64,000 bases of DNA, taken from contig NZ_CP045318.1 of assembly GCF_009363255.1 (NCBI RefSeq), positions 100,001 through 164,000 on the forward strand, in the 5' to 3' direction. The translations under genes were made by a program, and so were the position numbers. The first letter of the stretch is position 1. Each line of letters opens with the position of its first letter. Shown here in pieces: positions 55,971-64,000 of the stretch. The DNA is from Roseivivax sp. THAF197b (GTDB lineage: Bacteria; Pseudomonadota; Alphaproteobacteria; Rhodobacterales; Rhodobacteraceae). Below the pieces are notes generated by a model that searched no databases, had not been told where the DNA came from, and was given only the letters and a program-made list of their open reading frames with translations.

Positions 55971-56924
55971 ATGTTCTACGAATACCTTATCGCCCCCTTC
56001 GTCGATATGTTCACGGCGCCGGACTTCCTGATGCAGGTGCTGTGGGAGGGGCTCGTCTCGGGCATCCTCTACGCGCTTATCGCGCTCGGGTTCGTGCTGA
56101 TCTTCCGTTCCAGCCGGATCTTCAACTTCGCACAAGGCATCATGGTCGTGTTCGCGGCCCTGACACTTGTGGGCCTGCATGCGCTCGGCGTGCCCGCCTG
56201 GATATCGGTGGGTCTGACGCTGGTGGTGATGTTCGGCCTTGCGGTGACCATCGAACGGGTCGTGTTGCGCCCGCTGGTGGGCCAGCCCGATATCATCCTC
56301 TTCATGGCGACGATCGGCATCACGCTGTTCCTTATTGGCGCGGGCGAGACGATCTTCGGCGGCGAGAACAAGGTGATGATCACCGAGGAGCTGGGCATTC
56401 CCACCGGGGATTTCGTGCTGGAGCCCTTCGGCGGCCTCTTGATCCTGCAGCATCTCGACATCACGGTGGTCGTCGTGGCCACGCTTCTCGTCTTGGCGCT
56501 TCTGGCCTTCCTCAACTACACGCAGATGGGCCGTGCGATCCGGGCGCTGGGCGACGATCACCAGGCCGCCCTGTCCGTGGGCATCTCGCTTCAGACGATC
56601 TGGGTTCTCGTGTGGTTCATCGCAGGCATCATCGCGCTCGTGACGGGCATTGCCTGGGGCGCACGCGCGGGCGTGTCCTTCGCGCTCGAAGTGATCGCCT
56701 ACAAGGCGCTGCCGGTTCTCATGCTGGGCGGGCTGGAGAGCATCACCGGCGCAATCGTCGGCGGCCTGATGATCGGCATGCTCGAGAAACTGTTCGAGAT
56801 CTACTGGGGGCAGCCCTTCCTCGGCGGCAATACCGAGACGTGGTTCGCCTTCGTGCTGGCGCTCATCGTGCTGCTGTTCCGCCCGCAGGGCCTCTTCGGG
56901 GAGCGCATCATCGAGAGGGTGTAG
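55971..56924 (+). CDS. livH: branched-chain amino acid-type ABC permease, LivH type
   Basis: 317 residues with eight or so hydrophobic segments. GLVSGILYALIALGFVLIFR and FNFAQGIM are the LivH opening blocks, and GGLESITGAIVGGLMIGMLE the conserved ending. One half of the membrane channel. AGGAG lies ahead of the ATG. A 123-nt gap after livG has no clear feature. Confidence 0.95.
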   Translation: MFYEYLIAPFVDMFTAPDFLMQVLWEGLVSGILYALIALGFVLIFRSSRIFNFAQGIMVVFAALTLVGLHALGVPAWISVGLTLVVMFGLAVTIERVVLRPLVGQPDIILFMATIGITLFLIGAGETIFGGENKVMITEELGIPTGDFVLEPFGGLLILQHLDITVVVVATLLVLALLAFLNYTQMGRAIRALGDDHQAALSVGISLQTIWVLVWFIAGIIALVTGIAWGARAGVSFALEVIAYKALPVLMLGGLESITGAIVGGLMIGMLEKLFEIYWGQPFLGGNTETWFAFVLALIVLLFRPQGLFGERIIERV

Positions 56925-57007
56925 CGAGGCGCGCGGATCACACCCGATCCGTGCCGCCTCTGACCAGACCGACCCTCACCGACGCCCAATGACGCAGGAC
57001 AAGCCAC

Positions 57008-58084
57008 ATGCTTTATCGCACCGCCGGACAATTCAAGACGAGCTACAAGGCCGATCAGGCGCTGTTTCCGATCCGGCAGGATGCGGTTCTGCTGATCGCC
57101 ATCCTGATCGTGGCCTATGTGATCTTCCCCTTGATCGCGTCCGAATTCGCCTACCAGACCCTTCTGATCCCCGTGATGATCTACGCGCTGGCGGCGATGG
57201 GGCTGAATATCCTGACGGGCTATGCCGGGCAGCTTTCGCTGGGCACTGGCGCCTTCATGGGGGTTGGGGCCTATGCCTGCTACAAGCTGATCACGCTGTT
57301 TCCATGGATGAACCCGATCGTGGCGATCCTGTTCTCGGGCGTGTTCTCCGCGGGGATTGGCGTGGCCTTCGGTATTCCGTCGCTGCGGATCAAGGGCTTC
57401 TACCTCGCCATCGCGACGCTGGCCGCGCAGTTCTTTCTCGTCTGGCTCTTCGAGAAATGGGCGTGGCTTTACAACTACAATGCCTCGGGCGCGATCCAGG
57501 TGCCCAATACGGAGATGTTCGGGGTCTACCTGACCGGCCCCCTCGCAAGCTCCGTGACGCAATATTACCTCGTCCTGGTGATCGTGACGGTGATGACGAT
57601 GCTCTGCATCAACCTCACGCGGGGCAATCTCGGGCGGACGTGGAAAGCCACGCGCGACATGGACATCGCGGCCGAACTCATCGGCATCAACCTGATGAAA
57701 TCGAAGCTCATCGCCTTTGCGATCTCGTCCTATGTCGTGGGCGTCGCGGGCGCGCTTTACGTCTTCATGTGGAAGGGTGCGGCGGAACCCAACCTCTTCG
57801 ACATTCCGCTCAGCTTCCAGGTGCTCTTCATCGCGATCATCGGCGGGCTGGGCTCGATCCTCGGCAATTACCTGGGCGCAATCCTGATCGTCGGCCTGCC
57901 GGTGGTTCTGAACCTGTTGCCCGCAGCACTTGGCCTGTCGATTTCATCTGCGCTGGTCGAGCATCTCAACATCATGATCGTGGGCTCGCTCATCATCTTC
58001 TTCCTGATCGTGGAGCCTCACGGTCTGGCACAGCTTTGGCGTCTCATCCGCGAGAAGCTGATCATCTGGCCGTTCCCGCATTAA
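57008..58084 (+). CDS. livM: branched-chain amino acid-type ABC permease, LivM type
   Basis: 358 residues, polytopic. GLNILTGYAGQLSLGTGAFM and IPSLRIKGFYLAIATLA are LivM signature blocks, and GGLGSILGNYLGA closes the core. It pairs with LivH. It follows livH by 83 nt on the same strand. Confidence 0.95.
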   Translation: MLYRTAGQFKTSYKADQALFPIRQDAVLLIAILIVAYVIFPLIASEFAYQTLLIPVMIYALAAMGLNILTGYAGQLSLGTGAFMGVGAYACYKLITLFPWMNPIVAILFSGVFSAGIGVAFGIPSLRIKGFYLAIATLAAQFFLVWLFEKWAWLYNYNASGAIQVPNTEMFGVYLTGPLASSVTQYYLVLVIVTVMTMLCINLTRGNLGRTWKATRDMDIAAELIGINLMKSKLIAFAISSYVVGVAGALYVFMWKGAAEPNLFDIPLSFQVLFIAIIGGLGSILGNYLGAILIVGLPVVLNLLPAALGLSISSALVEHLNIMIVGSLIIFFLIVEPHGLAQLWRLIREKLIIWPFPH

Positions 58085-58144
58085 TGTGACCGGGGCGACC
58101 CAAAAACAACGATAACGTCGATTCATCCAATGGGAGGAAACAGA

Positions 58145-59446
58145 ATGAGACACTTTACGAAACTCGCCGCGGCGGCGGTGCTGGGCGCGACGCTCGGCAC
58201 GGCGGCGGTGGCGCAGGAGCTTTACGCACCGAACCTCGCCTATCGCACCGGTCCCTTCGCGGCCACGGGCATTCCGCTGATGAACGGTCAGGCGGATTAC
58301 TTCGCCATGCTGAACGCGCGCGATGGCGGCGTCGGCGGCATCATGGTCAACGCCGAGGAATGCGAGACCGGCTATTCCACCGAGAAGGGCGTGGAATGCT
58401 ACGAGAAGACCAAGGGCCGTGCGATCGTGACCCAGCCCTGGTCCACCGGCATCACCCTGCAGGTTCTGCCCAAGACCAACGTGGACGAGATCCCGATCCT
58501 CGCCCCCGGCTACGGCTTCTCGCCGATGGCTGACGGCAAGGTCTTCCAGTGGGCGTTCAACACGCCGTCCGGTTACTGGGACGCGGCCTCGATGATCCTG
58601 CAATACCTGCACGACGAGAACGGCAGCCTTGACGGCAAGAAGATCGCCTTCCTGCATCTCGATCACCCCTACGGCAAGGAGCCGCTGCCGCTGCTGGAGA
58701 AGAAGGCGGGTGAGCTGAACTTCGAGCTTTTGCCGATCCCGGTGGGCCTCAAGGAAATGCAGAACCAGTCCGCGCAGTGGTTGCAGATCCGCCGCGAGCG
58801 TCCCGACTACGTCGTGATGTGGGGCTGGGGTGCGATGAATGCCGGTGCCATCACCGAAGCGGTGAAGACCAAGTTCCCGATGGAAAACTTCATTGGTGTC
58901 TGGTGGGCCGGGCATGATGCCGACCTCAAGATCGTCGGCGCCGATGGCGCGGGCTACAAGTCGATCTCCTGGTCGTTCCCGAACGCCGAAGCACCGGTGA
59001 TGGCCGACATCCAGAAGCATGTCGTCGATGCGGGCCTGTCGCAGTCGAACCCCGAGGAAATGTCGGGCGTCTTCTATGGCCGCGGTATCGTCATCTCTGC
59101 GATCCTCGCCGAAGGCATCACCGCCGCGCAGCAGGAGTTCGGCACAGCCGAGATCGACGCGAGCCAGCTGCGCTGGGGTCTTGAGAACATCAACATGACC
59201 GAGGAGCGCATCGATGAGCTGGGCCTCACCGGCATGGTGCCGCCGTTCTCGACCTCCTGCGCCAACCATACCGGTCATTCCGGTGGCTGGATGCTGGAGT
59301 GGGACGGCGAGCAGTTCGTGAAGGTCTCCGACCACATGCTGCCCGACACGTCGGACTATCAGCAGCTCATCGCCGACAAGGCGGGCGAGTATGCCGAGGC
59401 CAACGCGCCCTGGCCCACGAACGAAGAGTGCAACGCCGAAGGCTAA
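58145..59446 (+). CDS. ABC transporter substrate-binding protein, Leu/Ile/Val-type fold
   Basis: 433 residues. Signal peptide about residues 1-24 (ending AVAQ), then a two-lobed type I periplasmic binding protein. The ATG at 58145 has GGGAGGAAA ahead. It is longer than LivK and has the profile of binding proteins near acyl-CoA ligases, so the ligand is more likely an aromatic or aliphatic acid than an amino acid. The ligand cannot be read from sequence. Confidence 0.9.
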   Translation: MRHFTKLAAAAVLGATLGTAAVAQELYAPNLAYRTGPFAATGIPLMNGQADYFAMLNARDGGVGGIMVNAEECETGYSTEKGVECYEKTKGRAIVTQPWSTGITLQVLPKTNVDEIPILAPGYGFSPMADGKVFQWAFNTPSGYWDAASMILQYLHDENGSLDGKKIAFLHLDHPYGKEPLPLLEKKAGELNFELLPIPVGLKEMQNQSAQWLQIRRERPDYVVMWGWGAMNAGAITEAVKTKFPMENFIGVWWAGHDADLKIVGADGAGYKSISWSFPNAEAPVMADIQKHVVDAGLSQSNPEEMSGVFYGRGIVISAILAEGITAAQQEFGTAEIDASQLRWGLENINMTEERIDELGLTGMVPPFSTSCANHTGHSGGWMLEWDGEQFVKVSDHMLPDTSDYQQLIADKAGEYAEANAPWPTNEECNAEG

Positions 59447-59533
59447 GGCCTGCACGCGAGGGGGGCGGCAGTGCGCCGTCCCCCTTTCTCGAATTCCGGC
59501 ACGCGCCCCTTCCAACCCCGAGACCCTGACGGC

Positions 59534-60298
59534 ATGCGACTTCTGACGGTCATATTCGTGACATGCGGGCTTTTCTTCACCGCGCCCTCCGCGCAGGCAC
59601 AACGCAGCCTGTCGGAAGGTGGCCAGATGGAGATTCAGTCGCCGAAGAAGCCGTATTCCTACGCACGGGTGAGCTTCAGCGATGGCACGAAAGGGGAGCG
59701 GTTCACGTTGAAGGCGGGCGATTGCGTTCGCAATAACGGCGATTGCCGCGATGACCGCGAACGGGTCGAGTTCTTCGACAAACGGCAATCCATCCGGCCC
59801 GGCGACGAGCGCTGGTACGCATGGTCCTTCTACCTGCCTTCGGACGGGTTTCCGCGTCTGCGTGGGAACGGCCCGGGCTACACGTTCGGGCAGGTGCATC
59901 AGCGTGAACGCAGCGGGCCGGAACTTCTGTTTCAACTCTATTCGGACGGGTTCTTCATCAATCTCTCGAACCCGTTTCAGCTCGACGACGATCCGATGAA
60001 CCCGATCGGACCCTATCGCCAGATCCGCATCGCGCGGCAGGACGACCTGACCAACCGCTGGACGCGCATCATGGTGCAGGCCCGGTGGTCACGGGGCGAG
60101 GACGGGTTCATCAATGTCTGGATGAACGGACGGCCGGTCTGGTCGTACCGCGGCGCCACAACGAACGCCAACGATCCGCTCTACTTCAAATACGGGCTCT
60201 ACCGGTCCTTCGTGTCCCGCTGCGGCGGGCCGTGCCCGGATGCCACCGTCTTCTACCGCAATGTCCGACAGGGACGCACGCAAGCCGAGGTACAATAG
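59534..60298 (+). CDS. secreted heparin-lyase-I-like (polysaccharide lyase fold) protein
   Basis: 254 residues. Signal peptide RLLTVIFVTCGLFFTAPSAQ is followed by a jelly-roll domain with ERVEFFDKRQSIRPGDERWY, WSFYLPSDGF, QVHQR and FKYGLYRS. This pattern fits the PF14099 polysaccharide-lyase-like family. Enzyme activity is not certain, and many members only bind glycans. It sits inside the transporter operon 2 nt before livF. The start at 59534 is the one that gives a proper signal peptide. Confidence 0.78.
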   Translation: MRLLTVIFVTCGLFFTAPSAQAQRSLSEGGQMEIQSPKKPYSYARVSFSDGTKGERFTLKAGDCVRNNGDCRDDRERVEFFDKRQSIRPGDERWYAWSFYLPSDGFPRLRGNGPGYTFGQVHQRERSGPELLFQLYSDGFFINLSNPFQLDDDPMNPIGPYRQIRIARQDDLTNRWTRIMVQARWSRGEDGFINVWMNGRPVWSYRGATTNANDPLYFKYGLYRSFVSRCGGPCPDATVFYRNVRQGRTQAEVQ

Positions 60299-60300
60299 CC

Positions 60301-61125
60301 ATGCTCGACGCAGCCAAGACCGACCACGCGCTTCTCGAGGTCAACAACGTGGAGGTGATCTACAACCACGTGATCCTCGTGCTCAAAGGTGTGTCCCTGA
60401 CCGTTCAACAGGGCGGCATCACGGCGCTACTGGGCGGCAATGGTGCGGGCAAGACGACGACGCTCAAGGCGATCTCGAACCTGCTGCATTCCGAGCGCGG
60501 CGAGGTCACCAAGGGCTCGATCCTCTATAAGGGCGAGCGGGTCCAGGGCCTCGATCCCGCGGCGCTCGTGAAGCGCGGCGTCATCCAGGTCATGGAGGGT
60601 CGCCATTGTTTCGGCCACCTGACCGTCGAGGAAAACCTGCTGACCGGCGCCTATACCCGCAAGGACGGCAAGGGCGCGGTCGAGGCGGATCTCGAAATGG
60701 TCTACGACTACTTCCCGCGTCTGAAAGAGCGCCGGAAATCCCAGGCGGGCTACACATCGGGCGGGGAGCAGCAGATGTGCGCCATCGGTCGCGCGCTGAT
60801 GTCGCGGCCCGAGACGATCCTTCTCGATGAGCCGTCGATGGGCCTTGCCCCGCAATTGGTGGAGCAGATCTTCGAGATCGTGAAGGCCGTCAACGAAGGC
60901 GAGGGCGTGTCCTTCCTGCTGGCCGAGCAGAACACCAATGTGGCGCTGCGCTTTGCGCATACCGGGTACATTCTTGAATCGGGTCGTGTGGTCATGGAAG
61001 GCAGTGCTGCCGAACTGCGCGAGAACCCGGATGTGAAGGAATTCTATCTCGGCATGTCGGACGAGGGACGAAAAAGCTTCCGCGACGTGCGGTCCTACCG
61101 GCGCCGGAAGCGGTGGCTGTCCTGA
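60301..61125 (+). CDS. livF: ABC transporter ATP-binding protein, LivF type
   Basis: 274 residues. Walker A GGNGAGKTT, the ABC signature as YTSGGEQQM, Walker B ILLDEPSMGLAPQ and the switch His region replaced by LLAEQN typical of LivF. Second ATPase of the importer. The C-terminus is extended by a basic tail (SYRRRKRWLS). Confidence 0.95.
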   Translation: MLDAAKTDHALLEVNNVEVIYNHVILVLKGVSLTVQQGGITALLGGNGAGKTTTLKAISNLLHSERGEVTKGSILYKGERVQGLDPAALVKRGVIQVMEGRHCFGHLTVEENLLTGAYTRKDGKGAVEADLEMVYDYFPRLKERRKSQAGYTSGGEQQMCAIGRALMSRPETILLDEPSMGLAPQLVEQIFEIVKAVNEGEGVSFLLAEQNTNVALRFAHTGYILESGRVVMEGSAAELRENPDVKEFYLGMSDEGRKSFRDVRSYRRRKRWLS

Positions 61126-61204
61126 GCGCGGGCGTCTAGAGCGACCGAAAGTTTCGGCAAGAGCCGACAAGAAAAATATATGTTTCGTCAGCGCATGATT
61201 CTTG

Positions 61205-61230
61205 GGAACTCTTCCTAACGCCGCCTCGTT
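61205..61230 (+). promoter_or_regulatory. EcfG-like (general stress sigma) promoter
   Basis: GGAAC (61205-61209), 17 bp, then CGTT (61227-61230), the consensus of the alphaproteobacterial general-stress sigma factor EcfG. It lies about 46 nt ahead of the HdeA-like start. Other ECF sigma factors share the GGAAC box. Confidence 0.55.
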
Positions 61231-61276
61231 TTCAGATCATCGTATGCAACACGATGTCCAACGAAGGAGACTTGTT

Positions 61277-61549
61277 ATGAAGACGACGACGACCATTCTC
61301 GCCGCCCTTGGCCTTGCCGCTTCCGGTTCCGCAGCTTTCGCCGCGGCGCATGCCATGGACCCCGCCGCTGTGACCTGCGCCGAATTCATCGACATGGATG
61401 ACGAAGGCAAGATGGGTCTTGCTGAAGCCGTGATGGAGCAGCTCGAAACCCCCGCGGAAGCAGACGCGCTGATGATCCAGATCGACACGGCTTGTTCCGA
61501 GTCGGGTTCCGAGGACCTCACTGTCCTGAACGCGGCGACCGCAGGCTAA
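61277..61549 (+). CDS. HdeA/HdeB-like periplasmic protein
   Basis: 90 residues. Signal peptide about 1-23 (ending AFAAAHA). Mature part has the two Cys of HdeA-type acid chaperones (VTCAEFIDM and DTACSESG), suggesting one disulfide. HdeA keeps periplasmic proteins soluble at low pH; here the role may be general envelope stress, given the EcfG-like promoter. GAAGGAG is 7 nt ahead. It is not part of the transporter operon transcriptionally, judging by its own promoter and terminator. Confidence 0.8.
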   Translation: MKTTTTILAALGLAASGSAAFAAAHAMDPAAVTCAEFIDMDDEGKMGLAEAVMEQLETPAEADALMIQIDTACSESGSEDLTVLNAATAG

Positions 61550-61572
61550 TCTTCGGATTATCTGAATGACCG

Positions 61573-61605
61573 ACCCGAACGTGGGAAACCGCGTTCGGGT
61601 TTTTT
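61573..61605 (+). terminator. intrinsic terminator after the HdeA-like gene
   Basis: ACCCGAACG (61573-61581) pairs with CGTTCGGGT (61592-61600), followed by a run of six T ending at 61605. Confidence 0.92.
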
Positions 61606-61736
61606 CATGCGCTGGCCCTGCAAAAGCCCGCCGCAGCGGGCCCGGCGGGGTCGCGCCCGAGCGGATATCTGATAGCGTCCCCCTCGATATGGAATGACCT
61701 GCGCCGATCTGCGCAGATCGCAGGAGGAGACCCGCA

Positions 61737-62948
61737 ATGACCGAGCCCGATACTCTTGAGATGCGCAGCGCCGACGAGCGCGCGCGCGATCTTGCCGACG
61801 CCCTGCCGCATCAGGTGGCCCGCGCGCAGGCGCTTGAAGGCTTCGCGCATCTGCGCGAGATCGACGCCTCGGATATCACCGATCTCGACGCCCTGGCGCG
61901 TCTGCCGGTGCTGCGCAAATCCGACCTCGTCGCGGCGCAATCCTCCGCCCCGCCCTTTGGCGCGATGGCGGGTCCGCTCGGCTCGTTCAGCCATGTGTTT
62001 CAAAGCCCCGGACCCATCTACGAGCCGGGCCATATCGATGATGACTGGTTCCGCCTGGGCCGGTTCCTGCGCGCGGCGGGCCTGCATAATGGTGACGTCA
62101 TCCAGAATTGCTTCGGCTATCACCTGACGCCTGCGGGGATGATGTTCGAATCGGGCGCGCGCGCCATCGGTGCGACGGTTCTTCCCGCGGGCACGGGCCA
62201 GACCGAATTGCAGGTGCGCGCCGCCGCCGATGTGGGCAGCACGGCCTATGCGGGCACGCCCGATTACCTCAAGGCCATCCTCGAGAAGGCCGATGAAATG
62301 GGGATCGCGCTGTCCTTCGCCAAGGCCGCCGTCTCGGGAGGGGCGCTTTTCCCCTCGCTGCGCGAATTCTACACCGCGCGCGGCATCGACTGCCTGCAAT
62401 GCTATGCAACCGCCGATCTGGGCCTCATCGCCTATGAGAGCGACGCGTTGGAGGGCATGATCGTCGATGAGGGCGTGATCGTCGAGATCGTCACCCCCGG
62501 CACCGGCAATCCCGTGCCCGAGGGCGAGGTTGGCGAGGTTGTCGTGACCACGCTCAATCCCGACTACCCACTCATTCGTTTCGCCACGGGCGATCTGTCG
62601 GCGGTGATGCCCGGTCAGAGCCCCTGCGGACGGACCAACATGCGCATCAAGGGCTGGATGGGACGCGCCGACCAGACCACCAAGATCAAGGGCATGTTCG
62701 TGCGTCCCGAACAGGTGGCCGAGCTTGTCGCGCGTCACCCCGAAATCGAGCGCGCGCGCGTGATCGCGTCCCGCGCCGATGAGCGCGATGTCATGACCGT
62801 GCGTCTCGAAAGCACCGCTTCGGACGGCTCCGCCTTCGAAGCCAGCATCGCCGACATTCTGAAACTCAAGGCGACGGTGGAGATCGTGGCCCCCGGCAGC
62901 CTGCCGCGCGACGGGGTCGTGATCGAGGATACCCGCAGCTACGACTGA
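61737..62948 (+). CDS. phenylacetate-CoA ligase family AMP-binding protein
   Basis: 403 residues. PaaK-like organisation: LPVLRKSDLV near residue 60, AGTPDYLKAILEKADEMG, CYATADLGLIAYES and the closing GMFVRPEQVAELV. It activates an aromatic or other acid with CoA. GGAGG precedes the ATG. This family often accompanies liv-type transporters, so it and the FadD-like ligase at the other end probably act on the imported compound. Confidence 0.88.
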   Translation: MTEPDTLEMRSADERARDLADALPHQVARAQALEGFAHLREIDASDITDLDALARLPVLRKSDLVAAQSSAPPFGAMAGPLGSFSHVFQSPGPIYEPGHIDDDWFRLGRFLRAAGLHNGDVIQNCFGYHLTPAGMMFESGARAIGATVLPAGTGQTELQVRAAADVGSTAYAGTPDYLKAILEKADEMGIALSFAKAAVSGGALFPSLREFYTARGIDCLQCYATADLGLIAYESDALEGMIVDEGVIVEIVTPGTGNPVPEGEVGEVVVTTLNPDYPLIRFATGDLSAVMPGQSPCGRTNMRIKGWMGRADQTTKIKGMFVRPEQVAELVARHPEIERARVIASRADERDVMTVRLESTASDGSAFEASIADILKLKATVEIVAPGSLPRDGVVIEDTRSYD

Positions 62949-62983
62949 TCCCGGCGCCGAACAGGCCCGGAGAAAGGACCTTT

Positions 62984-64000
62984 ATGCTTCGCTTCGGACC
63001 CCTTGTGGGACTTTGCCTCTGGGGCAGCACGGCGCTGGCCGATCCGGCTGTGCTGCTGATCGAGAATGCAGCGCCCTCCGTTCTGGACCGCCTGCGCGGC
63101 TCTGAAGGGATCGCGGGCGCTGTCGGGCCGCTCCGGGACGAGGGTGCGGACGTTCTGGCGCTGCGCGGCGCGGATGCTGCGGAAATGGCCGATGGGCTGG
63201 CTCGTTTCCTTGAGACGTTGGATGAGGACACGGATCGCGTCGCTGTCCTGCTGTCGGGGCGGTTCCTTCATAGCAGCGCGGAAACCTATCTGCTGCCGCC
63301 CGATGCGGAGGCGGCAGATGCCGCCGCGGTTTATGCGGAGGCCATGCCGCTTGCGCCTGTTCTTTCGGTTCTGGCCGAATATCCCGGCCGCGCGCTGTTG
63401 GTCGTGGCCGAAGCGGAGGCCGACGCGGTTTCTGCGCGGTTTTTCGAGGATGGCGCAGGGCCGCTCGAAATGCCCCAAGGCGTCACGCTGATCCGGGGAG
63501 AGGCCGCACCGACAACGCGGCTGATCACCCGCGACCTGCCCGTGCCTGCGCGCACGCTCCTGCCGCTCGCGCGAGAAGCGGAGCTGGATGTCGGGGGATA
63601 TGCGCCCGAGGATTTCGCCTTCCTTCCGCTGCCTCCGGCCGAGGAAGAGGCGCCCCCAAGCGAGGCGGCGGAATCGACCCCACCGCCCTTTGATGTCGAA
63701 GCCGAAGCCCGGCTCTGGCGCGAAGCCGTCTCCGAGGACACGCGCGAAGCCTACGCGCTCTATCTCGCGGCCTTCCCGGCTGGCCCCAATGCGGCTGAAG
63801 CGCGCGACCGGATCGCCGCAATCGCCGCCGATCCTGACCGGGAGGCGCGACAGGCCGAAGAGGCGCTGCAACTCGACCGCGAAGCGCGCGCCGAGATCCA
63901 GCGCGATCTGACGCTGCTTGACTACAACACGCGCGGGATTGACGGCATCTTCGGACCCGGCACCCGCAATGCGATCACCGAATGGCAGCGCAACAACCGG
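62984..64000 (+). CDS. degenerate caspase-like / peptidoglycan-binding protein (partial, runs off the window)
   Basis: 339 residues are visible with no stop. Signal peptide MLRFGPLVGLCLWGSTALA. An N-terminal domain (about 20-200) has caspase-like (peptidase C14) order: strand PAVLLIEN, Gly-rich turns, then VAVLLSGRFLHSSAETYLLP where active members read GHG; the catalytic His is Arg or absent. Residues about 320-339 begin a PG_binding_1-type domain (RGIDGIFGPGTRNAITEWQR). A Pro/Glu linker and Ala-rich coiled segment join them. It is probably a non-enzymatic wall-associated protein. ATG supported by AAAGGA. Confidence 0.75.
   Translation, partial: MLRFGPLVGLCLWGSTALADPAVLLIENAAPSVLDRLRGSEGIAGAVGPLRDEGADVLALRGADAAEMADGLARFLETLDEDTDRVAVLLSGRFLHSSAETYLLPPDAEAADAAAVYAEAMPLAPVLSVLAEYPGRALLVVAEAEADAVSARFFEDGAGPLEMPQGVTLIRGEAAPTTRLITRDLPVPARTLLPLAREAELDVGGYAPEDFAFLPLPPAEEEAPPSEAAESTPPPFDVEAEARLWREAVSEDTREAYALYLAAFPAGPNAAEARDRIAAIAADPDREARQAEEALQLDREARAEIQRDLTLLDYNTRGIDGIFGPGTRNAITEWQRNNR

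Noticed and set aside
54387..59935. Two long minus-strand frames opposite the transporter operon (54387-56561 and 57944-59935)
   Set aside because: Both oppose clear liv genes and their neighbours and show antisense composition only.

Overview
The window looks like chromosomal DNA of an alphaproteobacterium, most likely Rhodobacterales (Rhodobacteraceae/Roseobacteraceae). The protein-coding part is GC-rich. It carries families typical of that order: DUF1467, DUF2794, DUF6455, Hint-domain proteins, a stand-alone NDUFA9-like protein and a BchJ-type V4R protein. The genus cannot be read from the sequence.

The left end (1-3856, + strand) is the distal part of an rRNA operon: 23S lacking its first bases, then 5S and initiator tRNA. 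The 23S gene is extended at three helices. The main one is helix 25, which carries an insertion of about 680 nt closed by a long imperfect stem. Inside it is an intact 171-codon frame that reads as a PagL-type lipid A 3-O-deacylase, with His/Ser/Glu at exactly PagL spacing. A tRNA-Leu(CAG) with its own promoter follows on the minus strand.

From 4.7 to 10.8 kb are short housekeeping units: NDUFA9-like protein, a DUF6455 pair, M48 lipoprotein protease, nitroreductase, EI24 membrane protein, DUF1467, methylmalonyl-CoA epimerase, and a receiver protein with a degenerate Hpt-like tail. From 11.06 to 12.88 kb is a complete type II restriction-modification pair of the NgoMIV family (predicted GCCGGC). 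Then come aspS, a cyclopropane fatty acid synthase, and a bchJ-like gene preceded by two TGT-N12-ACA boxes 8 bp apart, the classical CrtJ/PpsR arrangement. This hints that the organism is or was a bacteriochlorophyll-making phototroph.

From 17 to 31.8 kb are carB, a glycosyltransferase, and gpmI-envC-ctpA-rppH with a small six-cysteine secreted protein. Lytic transglycosylase, RNase R, a GNAT protein and dapE follow. From 32 to 41.6 kb are a translationally coupled Hint pair in which the second member has Thr in place of the nucleophilic Cys, a stress membrane protein, a CaCA-type antiporter, dapD, a LOG protein, asd, a paralogous pair of small unknown proteins and a beta carbonic anhydrase. 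dapE, dapD and asd are all lysine/diaminopimelate genes, scattered here as separate units.

From 41.7 to 49.2 kb are an M17 aminopeptidase / NlpC-P60 / ureohydrolase operon, then DUF2794, a phosphatase, an RHH protein and a VOC protein. A two-gene Tat-exported GMC dehydrogenase follows. fdhA stands alone at 49.4-52.2 kb. From 52.5 to 62.9 kb is a liv-type ABC import operon bracketed by two acyl-CoA ligases (FadD-like and PaaK-like), with two secreted proteins inserted. Between livF and the PaaK-like gene sits an HdeA-like periplasmic protein behind an EcfG-like promoter. The window ends inside a gene with an N-terminal caspase-like but catalytically degenerate domain and a peptidoglycan-binding domain.
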